Assembly: GCA_964036045.1 (NCBI GenBank)
Contig: OZ038391.1
Span: forward strand, 43,659,621-43,723,620
Length of the DNA: 64,000 bases
Reading direction: 5' to 3'
Source of the DNA: Eutreptiella sp. 'Long Island Sound 2002'
Taxonomy: Eukaryota; Euglenozoa; Euglenophyceae; Eutreptiales; Eutreptiaceae
The notes beneath the pieces are model-generated. The model was not told where the DNA came from and made no database searches. It worked only from the letters and a program-made list of their open reading frames with translations. A program made the position numbers and the translations under genes. Shown here in pieces: positions 33,001-39,960 of the stretch (its first letter is position 1; each line of letters opens with the position of its first letter).

Positions 33001-33390
33001 ATTGGGGATAGGCAACAAGTGCACCATTTGTGAAGAGAAGAGGCCTAAAAGGGATAATGCATTGAATGAATCTGAAACCAAAAATGGTGGAGTCAGTTAT
33101 TCTCCAACTGCTTTCCTGCCCGTCCCCCTCCGAATGGATCAGCCAATGGATCAGCCAACGGCGTTGGGCAGTCCCCCAGTGAAGCAGGCGCTTAACCACA
33201 CCGGTTTGCTTGCCAACTGATGCCAGTTGGCTGGTTATGCACACATGGTGATAAAAGGGCAGATGAGGAGGGTCATAGACCTTATGCAACGTCTGAGCGA
33301 TTGGCAAGTCAAAGATTCGGCCACGGTCCCAGTCCAAGGAGAACGTGTGCCCCCCTTTAAAGCACACCGGCACGATCTTCCAGAAGTTCT
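6653..33390 (-). CDS. TOP3B: DNA topoisomerase 3-beta gene, 5'-incomplete, spliced (overall gene entry)
   Basis: TOP3B is a type IA topoisomerase that passes single strands of DNA or RNA through a transient 5'-phosphotyrosine break; in animals it acts with TDRD3. Sixteen exons are listed separately. Spliced in order they give blocks colinear with animal TOP3B: LDWDRGRIFDLPIAQ, NTVEMLKMAS, the catalytic block GYLSYPRTEST (tyrosine before PRTE), GDHPPITPMKSA, SPDCKYTRT, PPDYLSEAELIGLMEK, GIGTDASIPTHINNIC, PTKLGIILVHGY, ELVLPKVRAHIEKEV, MDELMEASF, and a C-terminal series of CxxC pairs ending in GCNSCTHPTC. Nearly all exon junctions keep frame when checked by nucleotide count, which argues for a real gene rather than a decayed copy. 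Missing are the N-terminal Toprim region, which must lie beyond the repeat array or outside the window, and a certain C-terminus. Two introns start with GC. The beta rather than alpha assignment rests on the Cys-rich tail and overall block similarity. Confidence 0.93.
6840..6973 (-). CDS. TOP3B: TOP3B zinc-region exon with MGCNSCTHPTC
   Basis: Acceptor GTGTTCTCAG, two bases, then MGCNSCTHPTCRHSQ and CDGFLVLDPVS, 44 codons in all, to a GTATGC donor. It matches the family's MGCNECTHP.CQHS....G.LVLDP segment with its Cys pairs intact. Confidence 0.95.
7344..7680 (+). repeat. MULE-type MITE, copy 1
   Basis: Terminal inverted repeats AGGGAAGTATTAGAA at 7344 and TTCTAATACTTCCCT ending at 7680 bound a 337-bp element whose left interior matches 16820-16935. 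Flanking 10-mers (GGGGAGCCCC, GGGAAGGCCG) are similar but not identical, as an aged TSD would be. It lies in the intron between the exons at 7843 and 6973. Confidence 0.75.
7843..7972 (-). CDS. TOP3B: TOP3B zinc-region exon with CPLDGFQLV and CPCCYN
   Basis: Acceptor TTTTTGTCTCAG, then EYKGFTCPLDGFQLVVYQQ through AYVICPCCYNTPPFEN, 43 codons plus one base, to GTATGC. It aligns with the family's CPLD.FELV....K.Y.LCPYCYN.PPF block, including its CxxC pair. Confidence 0.95.
8005..8037. repeat. (GT)n microsatellite
   Basis: About 16 uninterrupted GT units in a TOP3B intron, close to the acceptor of the 7843-7972 exon. Confidence 0.95.
8650..8716 (-). CDS. TOP3B: TOP3B zinc-region exon with RLYCAAC, GC donor
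   Basis: Acceptor GTTCTCTTCAG, one base, then PQRLYCAACDQTYSLPQGGS and IK, 22 codons, followed by GCATGT. It matches P.RL.C..C..TY.LPQ.G.IK of the TOP3B tail and supplies one CxxC pair. As at 16310, the intron appears to start AAG/GCATG. Reading through instead gives a stop five codons later. Confidence 0.9.
9595..9634 (-). CDS. TOP3B: Possible short bridging exon of TOP3B
   Basis: After MDELMEASF the family has a first zinc pair followed by about ten residues and then P.RLYC. The reading DCNRPFYLTRE from 9634 to 9595, after a TATCACAG acceptor, has the right incoming and outgoing phase and resembles the family's C.RFMKYI..KP, but only one Cys of the expected pair is present and the donor is GTGCAC. 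A rival is 8748-8827, reading CCCEDCTAR with a GTACCT donor, which needs the alternative donor of the previous exon. I cannot decide between them from sequence alone. Confidence 0.35.
11711..11746. repeat. Perfect 14-bp inverted repeat, 8-nt loop
   Basis: GTGTTCTACACCGG at 711-724 is exactly complementary to CCGGTGTAGAACAC at 733-746. It lies in TOP3B intronic sequence. Confidence 0.9.
12258..12308 (-). CDS. TOP3B: TOP3B exon with MDELMEASF block
   Basis: Acceptor ATTCTACAG, two bases, then RMDELMEASFEQVSST plus one base to GTATGC. MDELMEVSF is a hallmark at the start of the TOP3B zinc region. A second possible donor (GTGTCA, directly after SFEQ) would end the exon in phase 0. The GTATGC donor is preferred because five other introns of this gene use the same hexamer. 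Confidence 0.85.
13334..13398. repeat. Short dispersed repeat (partner at 17470-17534)
   Basis: GGATTAGGGCTC.G.ATCAAAAGTG and CCCAA.AAGATGCC.GGCGCG blocks are shared with 17470-17534, about 80% identical over 65 bp. Confidence 0.7.
13647..13704 (-). CDS. TOP3B: TOP3B exon with ALDIFKAKFEYF block
   Basis: Acceptor AACCCCAG, then VPQALDIFKAKFEYFGKHI plus one base to a GTGTGC donor. It aligns with the .L.+FK.KF.YF..I segment of TOP3B. An alternative acceptor nine bases further in would drop VPQ without changing frame. Confidence 0.9.
14031..14066 (+). repeat. MITE-like fragment, GTTGGTACTTC family
   Basis: GCCATAAAAGGCGAAAGGAA followed by TATGCTGGTTGGTA matches the outer end seen at 23062 and 25671, then diverges. 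Confidence 0.5.
15111..15203 (-). CDS. TOP3B: TOP3B exon with IDSELVLPKVRAHIEKEV block
   Basis: Acceptor CATCTGCAG, then 31 codons from IDSELVLPKVRAHIEKEVNN to ASIDFI at a GTGTGT donor, phase 0. It aligns with the segment ID.ELVLP.+R..+EK....IA.G that precedes the C-terminal zinc region. Confidence 0.93.
16310..16368 (-). CDS. TOP3B: TOP3B exon with PTKLGIILVHGY block, GC donor
   Basis: Acceptor CATTTTGCAG, two bases completing alanine, then GRRVVPTKLGIILVHGYHK (19 codons) ending AAG before GCATGC. The following bases are GC rather than GT. The next exon starts in the matching phase and continues the conserved order (IDSELVLP), so a GC-AG intron is the simplest reading. Confidence 0.9.
16520..16595 (-). 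CDS. TOP3B: TOP3B exon with GIGTDASIP block
   Basis: Acceptor GCTGTTCAG, then NGIGTDASIPTHINNICVRN and YVGIK plus one base, to a GTGTTG donor. GIGTDASIP is the invariant type IA motif adjoining the active site. Confidence 0.95.
16794..16976 (+). mobile_element. MULE-type MITE, copy 2, with perfect 10-bp TSD
   Basis: The element starts AGGGAAGCATTAT and ends TTCTGATACTTCCCT. The 10-mer GACTACACCC is present on both sides (16784-16793 and 16977-16986). TIRs plus a 9-11 bp TSD are typical of Mutator-like elements. At 183 bp it encodes nothing and must be non-autonomous. It lies within a TOP3B intron. Confidence 0.85.
17470..17534. repeat. Short dispersed repeat (partner at 13334-13398)
   Basis: Second copy of the 65-bp block. 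It is preceded at 17400-17460 by two near-copies of a 30-bp unit (GGGCTGGT.CAT.TCCC.AACC). Confidence 0.7.
18077..18194 (-). CDS. TOP3B: TOP3B exon with PPDYLSEAELIGLMEK block
   Basis: Acceptor TTTGCTGCAG, one base, then LPELKVGDTVDVTSLALKEG and KTEPPDYLSEAELIGLMEK to a GTAGGT donor, phase 0. The block is diagnostic of eukaryotic type IA enzymes (PPDYLTEAELI.LMEKHGIGTDASIP, the last part being the next exon). Confidence 0.95.
20283..20344. repeat. (GT)n microsatellite, about 31 units
   Basis: Longest uninterrupted TG tract in the window, inside the TOP3B intron between the exons at 21632 and 18194. Confidence 0.98.
21173..21203. repeat. Perfect 13-bp inverted repeat, 5-nt loop
   Basis: GCACAAAGCAGGC at 173-185 pairs exactly with GCCTGCTTTGTGC at 191-203. 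Confidence 0.9.
21632..21805 (-). CDS. TOP3B: TOP3B exon with YDYISRQFIASLSPDCKY block
   Basis: Acceptor ATACACAG, one base completing lysine, then LYDYISRQFIASLSPDCKYT and a segment ending PGFIEITPWAMFSDA, then a GTGTGT donor after two bases of an arginine codon. It matches the TOP3B-type segment LYEYITRHFI.T.S.DCKY....PGFTE.MPW. Length 174 nt fits the phases on both sides. Confidence 0.95.
22004..22034. repeat. Perfect 13-bp inverted repeat, 5-nt loop
   Basis: TCCCTACAAACCC at 004-016 pairs exactly with GGGTTTGTAGGGA at 022-034. About 200 bp upstream (gene sense) of the exon ending at 21805. Confidence 0.9.
23062..23200 (+). repeat. MITE-like copy, GTTGGTACTTC family, copy 2
   Basis: GCCATAAAAGCTAAGTAAGT then ATGCTAGTTGGTACTTCCGG and an interior matching 2690-2800. 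Intronic. Confidence 0.65.
23976..24093. repeat. (TC)n microsatellite with interruptions
   Basis: About 118 bp of CT repeats with occasional A, G or T interruptions, inside a TOP3B intron. Confidence 0.97.
25359..25497 (-). CDS. TOP3B: TOP3B exon with GDHPPITPMKSA block
   Basis: Acceptor GCACAG, then YGKYVKNLLQEGIS and VDVGDHPPITPMKSAVES, ending AW plus two bases at a GTATGC donor. The D/GDHPPITP motif is an invariant part of the type IA central domain. The 139-nt length agrees with incoming phase 1 and outgoing phase 2. Confidence 0.95.
25671..26195. mobile_element. Putative non-autonomous TIR element, GTTGGTACTTC family
   Basis: GGTTGGTACTTCCGG at 25696-25710 is exactly inverted at 26153-26167, with weaker inverted similarity outside it (TGAGTCAGTATGCC against CGAGTAGGTTTGCA). 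The interior is unlike other copies. No convincing TSD was found, so the limits are approximate. It lies just downstream, in gene sense upstream, of the exon at 25359-25497. Confidence 0.55.
26200..27295. other. TOP3B intron with long poly-G runs
   Basis: Poly-G/C runs at 26543-26560, 26907-26923 and 27118-27134. The block 26593-26690 (GGCGCCTATTCCTCTCTCCC, CCTTGAACC, CCCATCGGCCTCTCGCC) recurs inverted at 5575-5680 and, in part, at 7530-7580. No gene recognised. Confidence 0.6.
27296..27410 (-). CDS. TOP3B: TOP3B exon carrying the catalytic tyrosine
   Basis: Acceptor CTGCACAG, then IAETLYTSGYLSYPRTEST and the FDLKAAVSIFNNHP segment, 38 codons plus one base, to a GTATGC donor. The tyrosine in SYPRTE is the residue that forms the covalent phosphotyrosine intermediate in all type IA topoisomerases, and it is intact. 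The one-base overhang makes TAT with the first two bases of the next exon. Confidence 0.95.
28168..28252 (-). CDS. TOP3B: TOP3B exon with NTVEMLKMAS block
   Basis: Acceptor TGTGCAG, one base completing a lysine codon, then 28 codons containing PGGMNTVEMLKMASQRLGLG and ending in MH at a GTGTGT donor. It aligns with the type IA helix that usually reads ALNTVEMLR..ASS.LGMGP. It ends in phase 0. Confidence 0.88.
28833..28897 (-). CDS. TOP3B: TOP3B exon with VIDVTKKKDTK block
   Basis: Acceptor TCATTCAG precedes 21 codons (AIEGKKDKGAKVIDVTKKKD and T) plus two bases, then a GTATTC donor. This corresponds to the lysine-rich stretch just before the conserved NTVE helix. Length 65 nt gives phase 2, which the next exon completes with one base. 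Confidence 0.85.
29100..29800 (+). repeat. Minisatellite, unit about 95-110 bp, six to seven copies
   Basis: Units contain TGTGTGTCCTACTTGGCACC, AATTCATGTTTATGGGAGG, TACACATTGTTATGTGTAAA and a poly-C block. Units vary by small indels. Short frames translating as CVSYLAPxHxxGR come from this array and are not evidence for a protein. Confidence 0.9.
31205..31440 (+). repeat. Minisatellite, unit about 30-35 bp
   Basis: Repeated GTTGTTTCCT.GTGGGCTCTG and GATGGTTACT blocks, about seven degenerate units, next to the hAT-like remnant. Confidence 0.85.
31471..31927 (-). pseudogene. hAT-like (DUF659-type) transposase remnant
   Basis: The frame 31471-31806 reads LTAALLGAGIPLEKIDHPSL then RGFLRK, a long spacer and VWVSFDEWTDSVGNAA. 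This pattern (aGIPl.k..+p.lR.fL, then a D-x-WTD/S motif) is typical of hAT-like transposases with a DUF659 domain, where the aspartate begins the catalytic RNase H fold. Overlapping in another frame (31784-31927), AAEFPTGTFTVKGGEMWC resembles the start of the BED-type zinc finger that precedes it, so a frameshift or deletion separates them. Nothing after the first catalytic region is present. TTTTACGG-rich DNA on both sides (31066-31135, 32070-32160) could be subterminal repeats. Family assignment is by motif only. Confidence 0.6.
33281..33390 (-). CDS. TOP3B: TOP3B exon with LDWDRGRIFD block (first exon in window)
   Basis: The minus strand reads an AG acceptor at 33391-33392, two bases completing a codon, then 36 codons including FSLDWDRGRIFDLPIAQ, and a GT donor at 279-280 (GTCTAT). 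It matches the region between the Toprim domain and the catalytic-tyrosine domain. It ends in phase 0, as the next exon requires. No upstream exon could be found between here and 64 kb, so the preceding intron would exceed 30 kb, or the 5' end is elsewhere. Confidence 0.88.
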
Positions 33391-33550
33391 CTGTGCAGTG
33401 CGATTGGAAAATGAGGGGTGGCCTACACACTACCCATTTGATTCACAATGGAGGGGAGGTGTTGTCGTTTGAAAATTGGTTTTTTTCCTGCCTCTCGGAC
33501 AGCAAGAGCAGCACAACCACAATATGTATACATAGCATATAGACATATAT

Positions 33551-34707
33551 TACTACACCCCTCTCCTTAAATCTAGCTAACAAACAAGCAACAAGCAAGC
33601 AACAACAAGCAAGCACTTCTCCTTTCCGTTTTGGCTATTGCTCCATCTCATCGCTCCTGGCTCTACTCTACTCTAGCCATCCTAGACCCGAGGTGGTGCC
33701 CTTGCCGAATCCAAGTTTTGAGCCAAAGAGTCACCGGTGGCACCCCGGGGCAGGGGCGCCAAGTCGGGAGGTGCCCTCCCAACACTGCGCTTTTTGTGCC
33801 CCGTAACCCATTCAAAATGGCCAAACGAAGGGAAACGGTTCGCACACTCCATGTGCGCCTTGACTTCCTTGTGACGAAGAGCCCTTTGCTGCCCTCTAAC
33901 TCCGCGATATGTCCGAGAAACGGCCCAAAAATGGCTAAAAAGGCCCAGATTGCGCGCCGTTGGTGTCGAACAACCCCAAAACCAAGAACGGGCCGTATCT
34001 TGGGCTACGTGGCTCAAAACCAAACTCCAAGGGCACCTAGTCCACCCGCAACCCCCCACTTTTTGTGGTTTCCAAGCCTCAGATTAGCCCAACGGGACGC
34101 CTAGACCCCCGTACCAGTGGTCACTTGGTGGAGCCAGAGGGCAGCCCGGCCTGCGCACGGCAGGGGCCAACAGTGGGTCCAACATGGTCTCCGGAGCAAA
34201 AAAAAGATTTGTTCCAAAGTTGTTCCTAGACCACTTGGGATGCTCAAACAAGTGATTTTAGCCCATTTTGAGCCCGTGGTAACGCGTTTTGGCCCATGGA
34301 AAATCCAAAACAATGCCTTGAAAATGGGCCGTTTTGGGAGCAAAAATGGGTCAAAAATGGGTCAAGAACGCGTTTTTCCAAAACTGATCCTAGACCATTT
34401 GGGGTGCACAAGTGAAATGAGCCCATTTGGAGCCCGTTTTGAGCCCTTTTTCGCCCCTCTAAGGTCCTGAAAAGCCTTGGAAATAGTCCATTTTGTGAAC
34501 CAAAACACCCCAAAAATGTATTTTTCCAAAAACGATCTTGGACCATTTGCAGCACTGAAATGGGACAACGGCACTCATTTTGAGCCATTTTTGACCCATT
34601 GTAGCCCATTTCGCCACATGTATGCACCAAGTTGTACACTTCGCACATACCTTAGAGCCGTATTGTGGAGCCACCTAGAGTTGGGGAGAGGGGTGTAGAT
34701 TAGAGGA
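33551..34707 (+). mobile_element. TA-bounded TIR repeat (CTACACCCC family), copy 1
   Basis: Type description for the family. Left end: CTACACCCCTCTCC, TTAAATCTAGCTAAC, an AAGCAAGC/AACAAGC array, CTTTCCGTTTTGGCC, then non-coding DNA rich in GGGCC and CCAAAA words. The right half is a variable number of units of about 160 bp (GGACCATTTGGGATGCTCAA, TTTTGAGCCCGTGGTGACGC, ATGCCTTGAAAATGGGCC). Right end: TACCTTAGAGCC, GAGTTGGGGAGAGGGGTGTA, G and ATTAGAGGA. The last 16 bp are the inverse of the left end. No frame is conserved between copies; translations such as GPKRVTTGSK arise from the 160-bp unit. No transposase is present. Confidence 0.85.
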
Positions 34708-34711
34708 TATA

Positions 34712-35665
34712 TTACTACACCCCTCTGCCCTTAAATCTAGCTAACAAGCAACAAGCAAGCAAGCAAGCAAGCACTTCTCCTTTCCGTTTTGGCCATTGCT
34801 CCGCCTCATCGCTCCGGGCTCTACTCTACTCAAGCCATCCTAGAGCCTAGGTGGTGGTGGCCTTGCCAAATCCAAGTTTTGAGCCAAAAACTCACCGGTG
34901 GCACCACGTGGCGGGGGCGCCAAGTCGGGAGGTGCCCTCCCAAAATTGCGCATTTTGTGCCCTCAAACAGCCTTTTTTGGCCCAAAACGGCCCCAAAACC
35001 CAATCAAAACTTTTGGTGGTTTCCAAGGCTCAAAATCGCCCAACGAGACGCCTAGACCCCCGTACCAGTGGTCACTTGGTGGAGCCGGGGGGCAGCAGAG
35101 CCCGCGCACGGTTGGGGCCAACGGTGGGTCCACCGTGGTCCCTGGGGCGAAAAAAATCATTTTTCCAAAGATGTTCCTAGACCACTTGGCATGCTCAAAC
35201 AAGTGATTTTAGGCCGTTTTGAGCCCGTGGTGACGCGTTATGGGCCATGGGAAATCCCAAAATGCCTTGAAAATGGGCCGTTTTGGGACAGAAAATGGGT
35301 CAAAAATGGGTCAAAAACGGGGTTTTCCAAAAGTGAACCTGGACCATTGGGGATGCTCAAACAACTGTTTTTAGCCCATTTTGAGCCCGTGGTAACGCGT
35401 TTTGGCCCATGGATAATCCCAAAATGCCTTGAAAGGGGGTCGTTTTGGGAACAAAATGGGTCAAAAATGGGTCAAAACGCGTTTTTCCAAAAGTGTTCAT
35501 GGACCATTAGAGGTGCACAAACAAGTGAAATCAGCCCATTTTGAGTCTGTTTTGACCGAGTTTATCCTCTTCCGCCACAGGTATTCACCAGGTTGTATCT
35601 TTCCCACGCACCTTAGGGCCGTATGCTAGAGCCACTTAGAGTTGGGGAGAGGGTTGTAGATTAGA

Positions 35666-35667
<2 letters not shown>
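34712..35667 (+). mobile_element. CTACACCCC family, copy 2
   Basis: Direct orientation, starting four bases after copy 1 (GGATATATTA CTACACCCC junction). About 956 bp with three 160-bp units. It lacks the GATATGTCCGAGAA-to-GGCCGTATCTTGGG block. It is followed by (TG)n(TA)n. Confidence 0.85.
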
Positions 35668-35846
<179 letters not shown>

Positions 35847-37055
35847 ACACCCCTCTCCCCTTAAATTTAGCTAACAACAAGCAACAAGCAACAAGCAACA
35901 AGCAACAACAAGCAACAACACGTCTCCGTGCCGTTTTGGCCATTGCACCTTCCCAACGCCTCGGGCCTGACTCTACTTTAGCCATCCTAGAGCCTAGGTG
36001 GTGGCCTTGCCAAATCCAAGTTTTGAGCCAAAAACTCACGGTGGCGGCCCAGGGCGGTGGCGCCAAGTCGGGAGGTGCCCTCCCAAATCTGCGCAGTTTT
36101 GGGCCAAAAACAGCCATTTTTCGCCCAAAACAGCCCCCAAAGCCGGGCAAAACGCCCAAGAGAAGGGAAACGGTTCCTACACTCCACGTGCGGCTTGCCT
36201 TTCTCGTGACCAAGGGACCTTTGGTGCCCTCTAACTCCACGATATGTCCGAGAAAACGGCCCCAAAAGGCGCCAAAAAGCCCCAAAATCTGCGCAATGTG
36301 CACCAACCCCCCGAAACCAAGAACGGGCCGTATCTTGGGCTACGTGGCTCAAAACCCAATTCCGAGGGCACCTAGTCCACCCGCAACCCCCCACTTTTTA
36401 TGGTTTCCAAGCCTCAGAATCGCCCAATGAGACACGTAGACCCCCGTACCTGTGGTCAGTTGGTGCAGCCGGAGGGCTGGCCAGCCCACGCACAGTGGGG
36501 GCCAACGGTGGGTCCACCAGGGTCCCCAGGGCGAAAAAAATCATTTTTTCCAAAGTTGTTCCTAGACCACTTGGGATGCTCAAACAAGTGTTTTTAGGCC
36601 GTTTTGAGCCCGTGGTGACGCGTTTTGGGCCATGGAAAAATCCCAAAATGCCTTGAAAATGGGCCGTTTTGGGACCAACAATGCGTCAAAAAGTGGGTCA
36701 AAAACGCGTTTTTCCAAAAAGTGATCCTGGACCATTTATGATGCTCAGACAAGTGTTTTTAGCCCATTTTGAGCCCGTGGCGACGGGTTTTGGCTCATGG
36801 AAAAATCCCAAAATGCCTTGAAAATGGGCCATTTTGGGACCAAAAATGGGTCAAAAAATGGGTCAAAAACGCGTTTTCCAAAAATGATCCCGGGACCATT
36901 TATATGCTCAAACAAGTGTTTTTAGCCCGTTTTGAGCCCGTTTTGACCGAGTTTAGCCCCTTCCACCACATGTATGCACCACTTTGTGCCCTTCGCACGT
37001 ACCTTAGAGCCGTGTGGTGGAGCCACCGAGAGTTGGGAGAGGGGTGTAGATTGGA

Positions 37056-37058
<3 letters not shown>
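35847..37058 (+). mobile_element. CTACACCCC family, copy 3
   Basis: Direct orientation, full-length pattern, about 1.2 kb, with (TA)n on both sides. Confidence 0.85.
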
Positions 37059-37092
<34 letters not shown>

Positions 37093-37093
<1 letters not shown>

Positions 37094-38313
37094 ACTTATC
37101 TACACCCCTCTCCCCAACTCTACGTGGCTCCACCATACGGCTCTCAGGTACGTGCGAAGCGCACAACTTGGTGCATACATGTGGCCGAAGGGGCTAAACT
37201 AGGTTAAATTGGGCTCAGAATGGGCTAAAAAACATTTGTTTGAGCATCCCAAATGGTCCAGGATCACTTTTGGAAAAAACGTGTTTTTGACCCATTTTTG
37301 ACCCACTTTTGGTCCCAAAACGGCCCAGTTTCAAGGCATTTTGGGTTTTTCCCATGGGCCAAAATGCGTCACCACGGGCTCAAAATGGGCTAAAAACAGT
37401 TGTTTGAGCATCCAAAATGGTGTAGGATCACTTTTGGAAAAACACGTTTTTGACCCATTTTTGACCCATTTTTGGTCTTGAAATGGCCCATTTTCAAGGC
37501 ATTTTGGGATTTTCATGGCCCAAAACGCGTCACCACGGGCTCAAAACGGCCTAAAATCACTTGTTTGAGCATCCCAAGTGGTCTAGTAACAACTTTGGAA
37601 AAAATCATTTTTTTCGCCCCGGGACCCTGGTGGACCCACCGTTGGCCCCCACCGTGCGCGGGCTGGGCTGCCCTCCGGCTCCACCAAGTGACCACTGGTA
37701 CGGGGGTCTAGGCGTCCCGTTGGGCAATTTTGAGGCTTGCAAAACCACAAAAAGTGGGGGGTTGCGTGTGGACTAGGTGCCCTCGGAATTCGGTTCTGAG
37801 CCACGTAGCCCAAGATACGGCCTGTGTTTTGGTTTCGGGGTGTTGGTGCACATTCTGCAAATTTGGGGGCTTTTTGGCGCCTTTTTGGGCCGGGTTCTCG
37901 GACATATTGTGGAGTTGAAGGGCACTAGAGGGCTCTTTGACACGGTGAAGTCAAGCCGCACGTGGGGTGTAGCCACTGTTTCCCTTCGTTTGGGCGTTTT
38001 AGCCCGGGTTTGGGGGCTATTTTGGGCGAAAAAATGGCTGTTTTTGGCCCAAAATTGCGCAGATTTGGGAGGGCAACCCTCCCGACTTCGCGCCCCTGCC
38101 CCGGGCCGCCACCGGTGAGTTTCTGGCTCAAAACTTGGATTTGGCAAGGCCACCACCTAGGCTCCAAGATGGCTACATGGGCAAAAGATCCAATGCGTTG
38201 GGACGGGGCAATGGCCAAAACGGCATGGGAGACGTGCTTGTTGTTGCTTGTTGCTTGTTGCTTCTTGCTTGTGGTTGTTGTTAGCTAGATTTAAGGGGAG
38301 AGGCGTGTAGTAA
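37093..38313 (-). mobile_element. CTACACCCC family, copy 4
   Basis: Inverted relative to copy 3. The two face each other tail to tail across (TA)n at 37059-37092, forming a large inverted repeat. Ends ATTTAAGGGGAGAGGCGTGT AG before (TA)n. Confidence 0.85.
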
Positions 38314-38318
38314 TATAT

Positions 38319-38392
<74 letters not shown>

Positions 38393-38419
38393 GTGTGTGT
38401 GTGTGTGTGTTCGTGTGTG
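38314..38419. repeat. (TA)n/(TG)n microsatellite
   Basis: TA tract passing into TATG and then TG units, between copies 4 and 5. Confidence 0.95.
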
Positions 38420-39957
38420 TCCTCTAATCTACACCCCTCTCCCCAACTCTACGTGGCTCCACCATACAGCTCTAAGGTACGTGCGAAGGGTTACAACTCG
38501 GTGCATACATGTGGCTGAAGGGGCTGAACTCAGTCAAAACGGGCCTAAAAATGGGCTAAAAAACACTTGTTTAAGCATCCCCAAATGGTCCAGGATCACT
38601 TTTGGAAAAATACACTTTTAACCCATTTTCCACCCATTTTTGCTCCCAAAACGGCCCATTTTCAAGGCATTTTTGGGGGTTTCCATGGGCCAAAACGTGT
38701 CACCATGGGGCTCAAATTGGGCTTAAAAACAACTTGTTTGAGCATCCCAACTTATTTAGGATCCTTTTCGAAGAATGCAATTTTTGACCCATTTTTGACC
38801 CCTTTTTGGTCCCAAAATGGCCCCTTTTCAAGGTATTTTGGGATTTTGCATGGGCCAAAACGCGTCACCACAGGCTCAAAATGGGTTGAAAACACTTGTT
38901 TGAGCATCCCAAATGGTCCAGGATCACTTTTGGAAAAGTGCGCTTTTGACCCCCTGTTTCACCCATTTTTGGTCCCAAAACGGCCCCTTTTCAAGGCATT
39001 TTGGGATTTTTGCATGGGCCAAAACGCGTCACCACAGGCTCAAAATGGGTTGAAAACACTTGTTTGAGCATCCCAATGGTCCAGGATCTCTTTTGGAAAA
39101 GTGCGCTTTTGACCCCTGTTTCACCCATTTTTGGTCCCAAAACGGCCCCTTTTCAAGGCATTTTGGGATTTTGCATGGGGCCAAAACGCGTCACCACGGG
39201 CTAAAAACACTTGTTTGAGTATCTCAAGTGGTCTAGGAACAACTTTGGAAAAAAAAATCTTTTCTTTCGCCCCCGGGGACCCTGGGAGACCCACCGTTGG
39301 CCCCCATCGTGCACAGACCGGGCTGCCCTCCGGCTCCACCAAGTGACCACTTGTACGTGGGTCTCGGCGTCTCGTTGGGCGATTCTGAGGCTTGGAAACC
39401 ATAAAAAAGCGGGGGGTTGCGGGTGGACTAGGTGCCCTCGGAATCGGATTTTGAGCCACATAGCCCAAGATACGGCCCGTGCTTGGTTTCCGGGGTGTTG
39501 GTGCACATTGCGCACATTTTTGGGCTTTTTGGCGCCATTTTGGGCCGTTTTTCTCGGACACATTGTGGAGCTCAAGGGCAATAAGGCTCTTGGTCGAGCG
39601 GCAATTGAGGCGCACGTGAGGTGTAGGAAATGTTTGCGTTGGTTTGGCCATTTTGACTGGGTTTCGGGGCCGTTCTGGGCCAAAAAATGTGTTTTTGGGG
39701 CACAAAATGCGCAGCCTTTGGGAGGGCACTTCCCGACTTGGCGCCCCCCGCCCCGGGGCGCCACCGGTGAGTTTTTGGCTCAAAAACTTGGATTTGGCAA
39801 GGCCACTAGCTAGGCTCTAGGATGGCTAGAGTAGAGGTAGAGCCCGGAGCGATGAGGCGGAGCAATGGCCAAAACGGGAAAGGAAAAGTGTTGGTTGCTT
39901 GTTTTTGCTCTGCTTGCTTGCTTGTTAGCTAGATTTAAGGGGGAGAGGGGTGCAGTA
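38420..39957 (-). mobile_element. CTACACCCC family, copy 5
   Basis: Inverted orientation, about 1.54 kb, with at least four 160-bp units, two of which (38839-39000 and 39001-39160) are almost identical and so recently duplicated. Confidence 0.85.
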
Positions 39958-39960
39958 ATA

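Larger units (their letters stand above)
28898..33280. other. TOP3B intron with minisatellites and an hAT-like remnant
   Basis: Contains the minisatellite at 29100-29800, a minisatellite at 31205-31440 and the hAT-like transposase remnant at 31471-31927. A stretch at 32205-32345 is distantly like the AACATGCTTTACA repeat of the first 5 kb. No other host gene is visible. Confidence 0.6.
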
